Positions 35,513 through 46,306 of a stretch of 64,000 nt of DNA are shown in pieces (position 1 is the stretch's first letter; the number at the start of each line of letters is the position of its first letter). The notes under the pieces are model-generated. The model was given only the letters and a program-made list of their open reading frames with translations, was not told the DNA's origin and made no database searches. The position numbers were made by a program, and so were the translations under genes. Source of the DNA: Echinococcus granulosus (Eukaryota; Platyhelminthes; Cestoda; Cyclophyllidea; Taeniidae); contig NW_020170520.1 of NCBI RefSeq assembly GCF_000524195.1, positions 6,181 through 70,180 on the forward strand. Direction: 5' to 3'.

Positions 35513-38500
35513 GAACATGAGACCAACCCAACAGGCTAATCCTAATTTGGCCAAACAGTGTCCACAGCGATCATTCCTTCCTTCTTCACTTGCACCAGTA
35601 AAGCAGTCAATTTTGCGCGTCTTTAAACTTACTTCTTGGTTTAATTAGAAGATTTTTCTGAGTCTCTACCCGTGGACTGCAGCAAGTAACTTTTGAATAT
35701 GGAAACGACGCACTGCTTGTGGTACAGAGCAGGTCTTATTTGAAAAGCAAATTTACCCACTTGCCAAAGATGGCAAAATCAATCTGACAACTTTGTGACA
35801 ACAAGTCCAATACGCCCTATTCAGTTTTCACAATCTATATCGCAGATCCTGATAAGCAAAAAGTGCATAATCAAGGGACTGTCAGTAGGAAAGAGTTTTC
35901 TCTTGTCATAATCACCGCAGCAGTAACCGCAAAGTTGCCAAATTGAGGATTGTACGAAGGGAATTGTTGATGTAAGGGGAAAGTTGACTATCGTCAGATT
36001 GTTGCTTAATGGTGCGTCAGCAAATCCTTCCAATCCACTCAATTCGACATTCGCCTCTCGTTCGAGTCAATTAATTGATAACGGTGGTGAGTTTATTGTT
36101 AATGAATATTTTAATAGGTAAACAAAATCACCCCAGTAGTTTGTTTTCATTTTACCCTTCAATAACTCAGCCACAGAGTAGGCAGTGAACTTCCATTCGC
36201 CGTCTGTGGAATGACTTGCAGGGTGGCACCAGCGAATGCAACAGCTCGGGCCATCGGAAGGGTGGCCATCCTCTAAGATAAGATAATTTTTGCATGCTCA
36301 AACCGACCCATGACAGGCGTCGCACAGATGTCTGTGGTATTTATTTACACGCCATAAACATGAAGTTCGACCTTAATTTCGGTGATTGTGACTCATGCCT
36401 GCCAGAATACGCCGTCCGTGACCTGCGTGACCAAAGGCGCGACATCAAGGTGTGACAGATAGAGCTTGGTGATTACACCTTCAGGTTTGATATGATTATT
36501 TTTCACATTTTTAGTAGCTAATAGACGTTCAACTACTGACACTGAAGTATGCATCACTGCCAGCAGGTGTTCTTAATCCACCTATTTGGTCAGTTTCGTG
36601 GGCCACCGTGACAAACTGAATTGTAGAGAGCGCAAAAAGTGTGCATCCATTCTTTTGTTGATTCATTTTTGTATCCTTTATGCAAGAAATCATTCTACGT
36701 GGGACGATGTTCTATTTTTTGGTGTGCTGCTCCCAAATTGGGAACAAGTCGACTTAGTAAAGAACGCGTGGAAAGTTAAAATGAACGGTGAAAAATTCAT
36801 TTTCATGGAGTGTAGCCCTGATCTGCAAAACTCAAATTCACAGCAAATACAAATGGGTTTGTGTTAATCGTAATGTGGCGTTAACCACTTCCTCTTCCGA
36901 CACATTCCTTTGCTTCTGGTAGTGAATCGGTGGCATCCATACAGCGAACTTCAAAATAACTTGGTTTTAGCTACAAATTGCGGAAGGGAAGGACTTCTTT
37001 AAACTGCAAAAATGAAGTTGCAGCCACATCACGGCTCCAGAAGAGGCGAGCGAATAAAAATATTCTAAACTGAGTTCGAAAAATAATGGGAAACTTCGAC
37101 TTGAATGACAAAAGTTTCGATTCAGCTACCAGCACCCATTAGATTTCCAGGAAAGTCAGTAACAATGAAATGGGAGAGACCCAATGCATCAACGCTGTTT
37201 TGACGATAAGGGTAGACTGATGGGCTGGCAGCTGTTGTGGACGAGGGCGCCTTTGTCGATGGATCATTCATAATGGCCAGACAAATGCAGACAAGATGCT
37301 GGTGAGAGCGCCACCATCAGCAGGCTGGTCTGTCATGGTTATCCATATTTAAGCTGATTTTGCGTGTACCAGAGGAAGTTTGAAGTTACAGTGGCCGAAG
37401 CGACACAGAAATAATAAAATCTAATGGTTGGTAGAATGACAATCTCCCATAAAATGAGGTATTAGACTAAGCCTGGAAAAATGAGGAAAAATGCACCTGC
37501 AGTGACACCTTCACTTATCCGCCTTCTTCGTCCCATGTGGCTTGATCTGGATCAAAGTCCCATAACAAGGGGGGATTCTTAAATGAGCGGTCTGCATTAA
37601 CAAACGTCTCCGTTGAAGTATTCAAGTCAGTAGCATTAAAAGCCCTGCACTTGATGATTATCCATGAGTATCCGCCCAAGCCGCATTTTGGGCCAAAAAC
37701 CGCAATTTCACAGTCTACTGTTTCTGTGTTGCATTCCTGGGTCAGCATTATGAATGTGACATTTGTTGTGCAGATAGTTGGAGGTCACCACCTTGACGGA
37801 ACAGAAAGTGGGCTACTAAACGCTGTGATTTCAACAACAAGTCGACTGCACTGGTGAGCTGGACTGACCAACGGACCTCTATGAATTGTTGAATTGTGCT
37901 GACTAATGGTAAATTCACGATTAAGCCCAGGCGGACAATTTTCGATGGGGATCCAGGCTCTAAGCGAAAGAGCGGTAACTGTTCCACATTGAAGGAACTG
38001 ACAATTTTAGAATTCTTGATATTTATAATAATGTTAATGTAGAACAGATGTTTGGGGAGTTGTTTTATGTTTAACAATCTCTCCCAAACAACGGCAATAA
38101 ATCGTTTAGTAAGACAGATTAGTTGCTGAAAATTTATGAGACAGGGGTTGACTCAGCTTAACAAACATGACATTTATTTATTACAGATGCATAAATACTG
38201 GTGGAATGGGCTTACTGGGAAGTGAATGAAGACGAACATCATCCCCAAGGTTGTGCTGACTGCATTTACAAAAGCGACGTCTTGCTTTTATCACATACAA
38301 AAATATAATGAAGCGTATTGCATTAATAGGCCCTCATTTTATAAGGATGCGGTATTAATTGATGGATGAGAGGAATCATTTGTTATGTGCAAATATTTTT
38401 AGTCTTGTTGGGAAAGGAATTGGCGTCTTTTTATGCAAGGCGTGAATCATTTCCATCAAATTGGAGGTTTAATAACATCATTTGACGCAAGCCCAACACT

Positions 38501-38647
38501 AACTTGATTACATGCAACATGGGTGTGACAACTTCCCGAATATCAGTTTAAGGGGGCATGTTGTGACGTGTCTATCTACTAATTGACAATAGGAAGTTGT
38601 AGATGCCGGATATGTCACTATAGGGCATCTTTCTAACTATCCTATCA

Positions 38648-38821
38648 CAGACCGAGGTCTGGTACCACATCTCTGTTCTCATTTGGAGCTGACAAGGCCC
38701 CGGATTAACCTAGCTGCGATGACTAATGTGTCGCCGAATAAGGGGTCAAACACGTCCCCGTGAAATCGCCAACATCTGGCTTGTAGGGACTCTTTGATAA
38801 TGCGTCAGACTACGAATGAGT
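38648..38821 (+). repeat. repeat family B, copy 2
   Basis: This is the direct partner of the copy at 35345. It carries GACAAGGCCCCGGATTAACC, GCTGCGATGACTAATGTGTC, AAACACGTCCCC, CCAACATCTGGCTTGTAGGG and TTTGATAATGCGTCAGA. No terminal repeats or target-site duplications were obvious. Confidence 0.75.
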
Positions 38822-39730
38822 GGTTAGATAAAAATTAAAGGATATTTACTTGTGTACAGTAGAGAACTGTCTGAATATATCAAAATGTGGCATACCTGTG
38901 TTGCTGGAGCGATGGGGTTAGAAAATGGGACTATAACATGAACATGACGATCGTTGAACATTGGACACAGAGTTATGTTAAATGCGGTTAGAACAGAAAC
39001 ATCGAAGTGTTGGGAGCATACATTACATTGGAAGGAACACCGATGCGTGCCGTTGAAGTTGGCAGCAGTTGCTTAGCTGTTACTTAATGCGTCACCGGTA
39101 ATATTATGAAAAGGCATCAACAAATACCTGTTGTTTTAGGTCGGATAATTTTAACTCAGACGCAATGAACCAAACCCAATTAAGTGTAACGGTTGCACCT
39201 CATCACCAAGGTGGAATTAAATCTTTCCACAGCTCTAGGTGTGTGTTGCAGATGGTAGTTTTCGATTCAATATTTGAAGATTTTGGGTAAAAAAACAAGC
39301 ATCCTTATTTGTCTCTTTTGTTCCTGGCTTTTTTCAGCAAAACAATCATGCTCGGGATATGGATCAACCGTTTTGTGTGAGCTTAATGATATTTATTTAT
39401 CCAATTACGTAACAGCTACTAAAAAGCTTTAAGTAGCCAAACACTAACCATGATGCCCATTGTAATTAGTGTTATTTAACTTTCACTACAATTTTTTTCC
39501 AAAAAGAATGATTGATAGTAGTGTGTAGGTATTTAGTCTAGCGTCAAAAGTGGCTTCACACCACCCACAACTGCCTTCGTAACACCTTCGTGCAAACTTG
39601 GCGACATCAAATCATTACCAACTAACTATCCATTTGCTGCCCAACCAAATCGGACTGATGCAAGAAATCCAAACTAAGCTTTCCAGCCTAATCCTTTATA
39701 ATGCAATGTGAGCAAAATATTACGATGTTA

Positions 39731-40161
39731 TCACAGAGAACTTTCCTTCCTACATATTTTAATACAGTCCAAAATTACTTCTTCCATGCACTTAGAGGAG
39801 CTCCAGATATTCACTAACTTACAAATGCAGTTGGATACTAACTGATTAACATCATTACATACTTTTATAGAAGGGAATCGTGCCGTAGGTTTCATTCTCT
39901 CTTTAAGACCCGTGCATTCACGAGTACAGCCTGCTGACAGCTGCATGATGAACAGTATAGTGCTACATCCAGCACACTGGTTGGCAGATCAGTCAGTCGG
40001 ATCGCTGAAAGTATTTGGCTGTCCCACATGTCCGTCACGAATGGTGTGAACGAGACTGACAAATTTGAGCAGTTTCTGTGTTTCATCAAACTCCCATTTG
40101 AATGAGCTGTTGAATGCCGATCCGATTTTAGAACTCTGAACATGTTAGACAATGAGATCAA
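39731..40161 (-). pseudogene. decayed BTB/BACK-like stretch
   Basis: Two minus-strand frames in different phases follow each other. The first (40161-39892) reads FVTDMWDSQILSAIRLTDLP and then SVLDVALYCS, like the middle of a BTB domain (F..M.ES.....I.L.DLP...LD..L.Y.Y). The second (39946-39731) reads VCNDVNQLVSNCICKLVNIW and on, like the BTB-to-BACK transition of KLHL proteins. A phase shift separates them, and no flanking exons were found. The resemblance is by pattern only. Confidence 0.3.
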
Positions 40162-41399
40162 GTGTGGTGTGGATTGGGTGGCTTAATCCAATGCGTTTGG
40201 TTGCATATTAAAGCCACTTTCTGGTGAACCAGCATTGCGATGTCAATAGTCTACGCAAACATGATGAAGAATATGCCGGATATTTGTTAAGAAGATGATG
40301 TCTTCGTAAATTATTTCTAATTTTGTCACGGCTTTGGAGAATTCGAATGCACCTAGTCTCCTGTCTACTCCGAGTTTGCAATTGATTTTGTTGGCAGGTC
40401 AAGAAGTCCCCGCTGCCTGCCAAGCTGACCATTCGGAGCATTGAAAGAATGCAACAATAAAAATTTTTTCTCTTCAAATTCTTCTTTCTTCAGAGAATAA
40501 TTTGGTCCATGAATAGGGCTCACAGCGAATACGAGTGGCAGGTTGTCTGTCATGAGTCATGAGGTCATTCCCACGCCACCAGTCGCACAACTCAAAGAAG
40601 TGTATTTCCACTGTCATTTATGACGATCTCTAGTTCATTGTCCCTCACCTTAATACTCAGTTTTAGTGTTCAGCATTATGAGGCTCCAAAGCCGACGAGC
40701 TCCAAATATAGTTAGGTTATTCAACGCGACACCTTCTTCGAGGACAATAAAACACTCCATGTCATTGCAAAGTATGGAATTGCTACTAGGTCCAAGTTAT
40801 CTCATGTTCTAGGGCTGCGAAGTCCGCAAAATCTCTAGGTACAGGCTTTATCCTAATCACTATGGTGCGACCAATGACCTAATTAAGGGGATTGGTAACA
40901 TACAGGAACCCTAAAAACACGTGTTTTGAAGGATTTACCAGTGGGTTCTGGTACACCACTCGCAAATGACTGGTTATTCCCAAGTTATATGGACTTGTTA
41001 ATGCCCACTCTAATACAATTAACACTCTGACGCCTTTTATCCCGCATGGACTAGTATGGCTACAGCAGGCAAATATGCCATTACTGTAGCGTGTCATCTC
41101 AATGAAAAAATAAATAAATGTGTCGCTTCCTTTTGCTGATCAAAATCCCAACTCACCTGAGTTGTGCATGGCTTTAGCAGCAGAAATGGAATTTGGATGC
41201 GTACTGGAAAGGAAAGTGGAGAGGGAAGAGTATGTTGGTGTCACATGCGAGTTAGTGACTGAGAGCGAAGGATAGGGGAGTATCGGACAACACAAGCCTA
41301 CTCTTTGTCCTTCCACTTCCAGCCGTAACATCTCTAGCAAAGGCATGCGCTCTTCCATTGGAGGTGCGATTTTGGCCATATCCTCAAGAAAGTGAATGT

Positions 41400-41575
41400 T
41401 GAGTAGTGAATGGTGGACACCAACTCTGCACAATATTGGCTGCCACAACAGACACTGGAAGAAGTCTCTGTCACGAAGTCTACCATCAATCTTGAATCAC
41501 CAACGCCTCAGCGTGTATATGCTCTTCAATTGGCAGTGTCACACAGGCTCCTACCTGTAATGCGGCTGACATGTT
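41400..41575 (+). repeat. repeat family D, copy 2
   Basis: This copy is inverted relative to the one at 32295-32495. It contains CAACTCTGCACAATATTGGC, TGCCACAACAGACACTGGAA, AAGTCTCTGTCACGAAGTCT and ACCATCAATCTTGAATCACC. Similarity extends about 170 bases. Confidence 0.6.
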
Positions 41576-41950
41576 TTCCTCCCTTCCAAATACCACTGCC
41601 GCTGTCACCGCAGCTTCAAATATTAAAAATAATCTGTTCTGACATTCACTTATATCTAATTTCCATTTAATACCACAATCAATTTTTTATCTTTCTTTTA
41701 TTTGTGGGTACTTTAACGTTCATCTATACATCAGTCTGAGATGGCGAAGGCATTAGTAATAAAGGAGTAGTATATTGGGCATGTGGTGAGTGAAGGGTTG
41801 CTTTTGCAACTGGTTCCATGCACCATACCGCGGCAACCTTTCGTCCATTGATGAGATGAACTCCATTTCTTCCTTCTAACGCAGTGTTTGATTGACGCAT
41901 TATAGGTAGCAGAAAAATAAAATAATTTCCAATCATTAAATCCCACTTGT

Positions 41951-42145
41951 CTGACGTGATGTAATCCTTTAGTTGTTTTTTTAACTCTCGGTTTTGGTGA
42001 CGGAGCACTCAGGGTCTCCGCCATTGGCAGGCGGCATGGCTTCTGGGCCGCGACAATGGTCTCAATCCATTTTATGCGTCAACAAGACATTTTCTGCCCT
42101 ATCATTGCGTCTTCTTTCGTCTTCAGGGAAGTCTCGGAGCTCTTC
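41951..42145 (-). repeat. interspersed repeat family A, copy 5
   Basis: On the minus strand it carries GAGCTCCGAGACTTCCCTGA, AGACGAAAGAAGACGCAATG, GCGGCCCAGAAGCCATGCCG, CAATGGCGGAGACCCTGAGT, ACCAAAACCGAGAGTTAAAA and ACAACTAAAGGATTACATCA. This is a near-complete copy and the best guide to the family consensus. Confidence 0.7.
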
Positions 42146-42694
42146 ATTGGTAATAGCTGAAAGCAGACCCTCTCTTGAAGACTGACAATCCCAATTTCAA
42201 CTGCTGGATTTTAAGCGCTAGTAGGTCGGAAGAAGGGCATATGCAGCGGGTAGGAGAATCTGAGACAACCCTTAATAGAAGGGCGGGGATACGACGTCTA
42301 CCGTCGGTAGGTAGGCCAATTTTGTGGTCTGCAAGGAGGCTATTAACAACAAAAGTGATCCTTCTGTGAACTATCTGTAAACATTTGTTACGGACCTGTC
42401 TGCCCTATCTGTGCCCGAAACCCTATCCTCGCGAAACTCTCCCAAACCCCGTCCATTATTACGTGACTGCTTTTAGGCCGGTGTTCCTGCGACTAATTTT
42501 AGACGCGCGTGATGGTCAGGGCGTTCGCCCATCTTAAATCTTGTTTCCATGCCAGATGAAACACTAGATGACATGGGATTGGCAAGAGGGATCATTGCCG
42601 TTGCTGTGACATGTGATCTCAGATTCAAGCCAATTGTTTGACGACTGCGGTTGGTTTGCTGGCATTTTTGTTACTACCTTGGTTACATTGTGGC

Positions 42695-42895
42695 AGATGA
42701 GAGTGGTTTTTAATACGTTAATTATTTGGTTAACTCTCGATTTTTGGCAAGAGGCTACTTTGGGGCCCACCATTATGCCGCCTCCGGGCGGCCTGGCCTC
42801 CAAGTCATGTCAGCAGACTCAAAGCCCTTCTGTAGTGCAACAATGAAAGTATTGTGTCTTCTTTCGGCTTTGGAAAAGTCTCAGACCTCTACACT
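42695..42895 (-). repeat. interspersed repeat family A, copy 6
   Basis: On the minus strand it shows AGGTCTGAGACTTTTCCAAA, GCCGAAAGAAGACACAATAC, TTGGAGGCCAGGCCGCCCGG, AGGCGGCATAATGGTGGGCC, CCAAAAATCGAGAGTTAACC and AATAATTAACGTATTAAAAA. It lies about 750 bases from copy 5 in the same orientation. Confidence 0.65.
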
Positions 42896-43448
42896 TGTGT
42901 CGTGTGACTTCTGACTACGTTGGTAGTGCACAGGCCGTTTCTTTTGTAAAATATTTTGAGTGTGATTACTGTGCACTGGTGAGAATTTTCTGGAAAGTGG
43001 GAAGGAATGGTAGCGATTTGAAACCGTATAAGGATCCACAATTCCAAATCAATGCTTACTCATGTTTTGTTGCGTTAAAAAGCTTTGATTCGAGGTGCCG
43101 ACGCTAATTAATTCTGTCCAATTGAAAGAAACTCTCGCCCGATAAAGTCTAGCACACACCTCTCCCCTCTGTTTGGATGACCTGAACATGATCTTACAAA
43201 GTGTAAAATCATAAAATGATACCAGGTTATGCACTCCTAGAACTCTCTCATTCTGAGTGTCGTACCTTAAAATGAAATAATTTTGCGCAAAACAGCGCTT
43301 TATTTTCCCCATAATTAAGGCTGTAAGCTGGCTAATCAAGAATTCTGAGAAAGGGTAAAATCGGCATTTCGTGAGGAGAATAACAAGTCCGCGCACATGT
43401 TGTCCCCTGAATTTACCGACCACAATGTCGTGCTTGCATAAAGTAATG

Positions 43449-43590
43449 CACCCTGAGGTATGCTGCGTGCTGGTCTTTGGTGGCCTAAGTACGGGCACCA
43501 CCGAGATCGCTATCGAAGTAACCAAGATCTACGACTTCAGGAAGGTGAGGTCTTTAATGCGGACAGTGAGTGCACGGATAGACTGGAACA
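43449..43590 (+). pseudogene. Kelch-repeat-like stretch
   Basis: One plus-strand frame reads VLVFGGLSTGTTEIAIEVTK, IYDF, then RSLMRTVSARIDW. This fits one Kelch blade: a VFGG turn, V..YD before the next strand, and a M.T.R element. A GTGAGG donor-like site lies after IYDFRK. No neighbouring blades or exon chain were found, so it may be a decayed fragment. Confidence 0.3.
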
Positions 43591-46306
43591 TTTTAGAGTC
43601 CGGAAAAAGAAATTCCAATTCTGCGTCAAGAAAACACGGTATATTTTTAGCTCTCATTTTCCATCAAACGGAATGTCCTCTTCCATGGATGGTAAATTTG
43701 CCTCCTTAAAAGGCATTCATTTCAGAGCACACATAACAGTTGTATTAATTAAATCACTAATAAGTTTATTTCCTGCATTCCAGTTAGATTTTCCCACCAT
43801 TTCTTACATTTTGTAGGGTTAGTGGCCCTGGGAAAGTGTGTAAATTCCCTTCACAAGTACATACAGTTTTATGTCATGTTGGAATAAACAATGCATCTCA
43901 AGGCATCATATTCTTTCGGGATACTAGTTAAAAACATTTCAAAAAGCATTCCATAGTTGGTATAATATCGTCCTATCCTCAGATGATGAACCAAAATAAT
44001 TTACGTCTTGTGCACATAACTTCATGGGGAAAAGATTTTATCCGTTTAATAATACTCAGAATTTAAGGGAAGAATAGAACAATTCTGGAAGCACACTCAG
44101 GTTTGCAGGACAATTCAGTCTGACCGAACATTTTGTTTAGGAATGCGGAGATACTACTTGCATCAAGTCTTCATCAGGTTTTTGCATTTTTGCTAGGGAA
44201 TATCTGAAACCCCAGAAGAGGCAAATTTTCAATCTTTTAGAAAGTCTAGTTAATAGCTAATCGCCGAACATCCGTACAGGGACGTTTTATAGTTCGTTCA
44301 AGCGGAGTCAATCACTTGGAGGCCAAAATCAACCAGTTAATTCAGATACGCCTTAATGAAATCACCGACTCGGACTGTCGCCACTATTTGGCTGTCAAGT
44401 CCTTGTGCAACCATTGTGTACCCTTTGCTTACCTCGCTACTCTGGCAATAAAGACATCTTCCAAGGAATCTTCTCTCTTGACTATCTCTCTTCAGAAGCA
44501 CTATAAGACCCAAGCTAAGGGCTTCGTTTTTAATAATTGTTGACACTTCTTTTTCTCAGGTCAATTTATAGGATTAACATGGCAAAATATAAACGAACAG
44601 GCAAAAATACTATTTCGTTCCGGTAAATCTTAGAGAACTGTCCAAGCATGAAGGCAACATTCATCCCCCTAGAAGGAGGAAAATTTTGATTACTTGCAAA
44701 CTTTTGTACCAAGCGGTGCTAGGTGTCTCCCACCAGTGATATGAAACTAAAGATGACGGAGTAAAACAGTGGAAATGTCGTAGGATACAATTCTGGAATT
44801 AAATTCCCCCCCTCAACCAAAGACCCAAATTAATTTAATTTCTCAGGGATTAGCCCCTGTTTGTAGTGCGATTGGAAGGTGGTCAGCTAAAATGTATGAA
44901 TTGTAAGTAAGCATAATCGCTGAGCTGCTTCTAATCGTGTCACGGTAGATTAGTGATACCAACAAGCCGTGATTTCACTGCATCAGATTGTGGTCATCAC
45001 CACGTGGCGACGACTGAAATACGTTAAAACCTGCAACAGGGTCAAGGCCGGTAAAAGACGTAAAGAGCTGGCAATGGGACTATCCCCGTGAGTCAGGACC
45101 TCAGTTAGTGTGCGAGCACGCAGTTGTTGTGCAATAGTTGTGTATAGATTGATGGTAATAAAAGTATTTCTTTCTGAAGCCTATACCTCTAATTCTAATT
45201 GGGAGCTCAACAGGGTCTGGCCCCATACACAGGCGCCAGCTCATAGTAAGTGGGAGCTCAGAGCCCTACCATTGGCATTCAGGATGCCAATGAACAAACA
45301 TGAGTCACATTACCAGAAACTTCTTAAAACCTCTGTCAGACTGAAAGTCCCAAGCCTTTGATTCTATCCGCCAATGTTGTCGCATAGTTTAATTAACCCT
45401 CGGAATTCGGCACTAAAATAAGACCTTTTGGTCCTAAAAAATGTGAAGGATTCCTCATGTCCGGGTTAGCCGGCACTGGTGGTTGATGAAAACGGCCCAC
45501 GGAGATCAGCGCCAGCTAGCCATCAAAATCAAAATAAATCTTTCTCAGTTTTGATTAGGATTAGACACCAATCAAGTGAAATTTTAATGCAATTCGCAGA
45601 TTTAGAGGTCTCCACTGGATGCCTCGCTTGCGAAAATAACCGCTTCTGCTTCAAATGACACTTAGGTCATGTGATGTGAACTAATATAAGTTTTTTGGCC
45701 GACATAAGTGCATTTGTAAAATAAATTTTGGTTTGTTTAGTTCTTTACACATAGCATTCTATTCAATCTCAAAATCTGTACTTTTAATGCCTATAAGTGA
45801 AACATAGATCCTTATGCTTTCGTCAAGATAATTACTGCTTATGAGGTGTTTAGGTACTCCCTTATGGCTTTCAAATCTATAGAAGCAGCTCATCTCACGT
45901 GTTGTTTGCCATATGTAAATAGATTTGTCCCCATAGTGTAAAGAGGTGGATAAGTTAGTCACGAAACCATCATGTTATTTTGCAGAATCGTTAAGGTGGA
46001 TATTTTTGCCTTTTTCATATTTGAAAAACAGAACAGTTTTGCAGTTGCTCAAGATTTCAAACCGCGTTAAATGTCAAAAAGAGGGGACAGAGGGAATTAA
46101 AGCAAATTATGTCAGTTAAGTAAAGGCAAACACCTCCACGCCGTCGGTTTGTGGATGCCTTTCACACTCACGTTTACCACACTCACTGCACACCCCGATT
46201 GGTTGACTGTTTTGGTCGTTTAAATCATAAGAACATTGTGTCTTCACTATCAGATCAGCAAGTACAAACTCATTTTTAGTCTTAGCAACACACAGTCTCT
46301 GCTGAC
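43591..46306. other. gene-free stretch upstream of the transporter
   Basis: Short frames only, with no recognised domain. A perfect 9-bp-arm hairpin at 45270-45292 is the only structured element I see. The transporter promoter should lie near its right end but shows no clear TATA box. Confidence 0.4.
45270..45292. repeat. perfect inverted repeat, 9-bp arms
   Basis: CATTGGCAT and ATGCCAATG flank a five-base loop. Just upstream, a GGGAGCTCA motif occurs twice about 50 bases apart. The function is unknown. It is too short and isolated to call a structured RNA. Confidence 0.5.

Larger units (their letters stand above)
34994..39730. other. gene-free stretch containing two family B repeats
   Basis: No convincing coding sequence. 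Two direct copies of a roughly 165-bp repeat (35345 and 38648) are the only structure I recognise. Confidence 0.4.
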
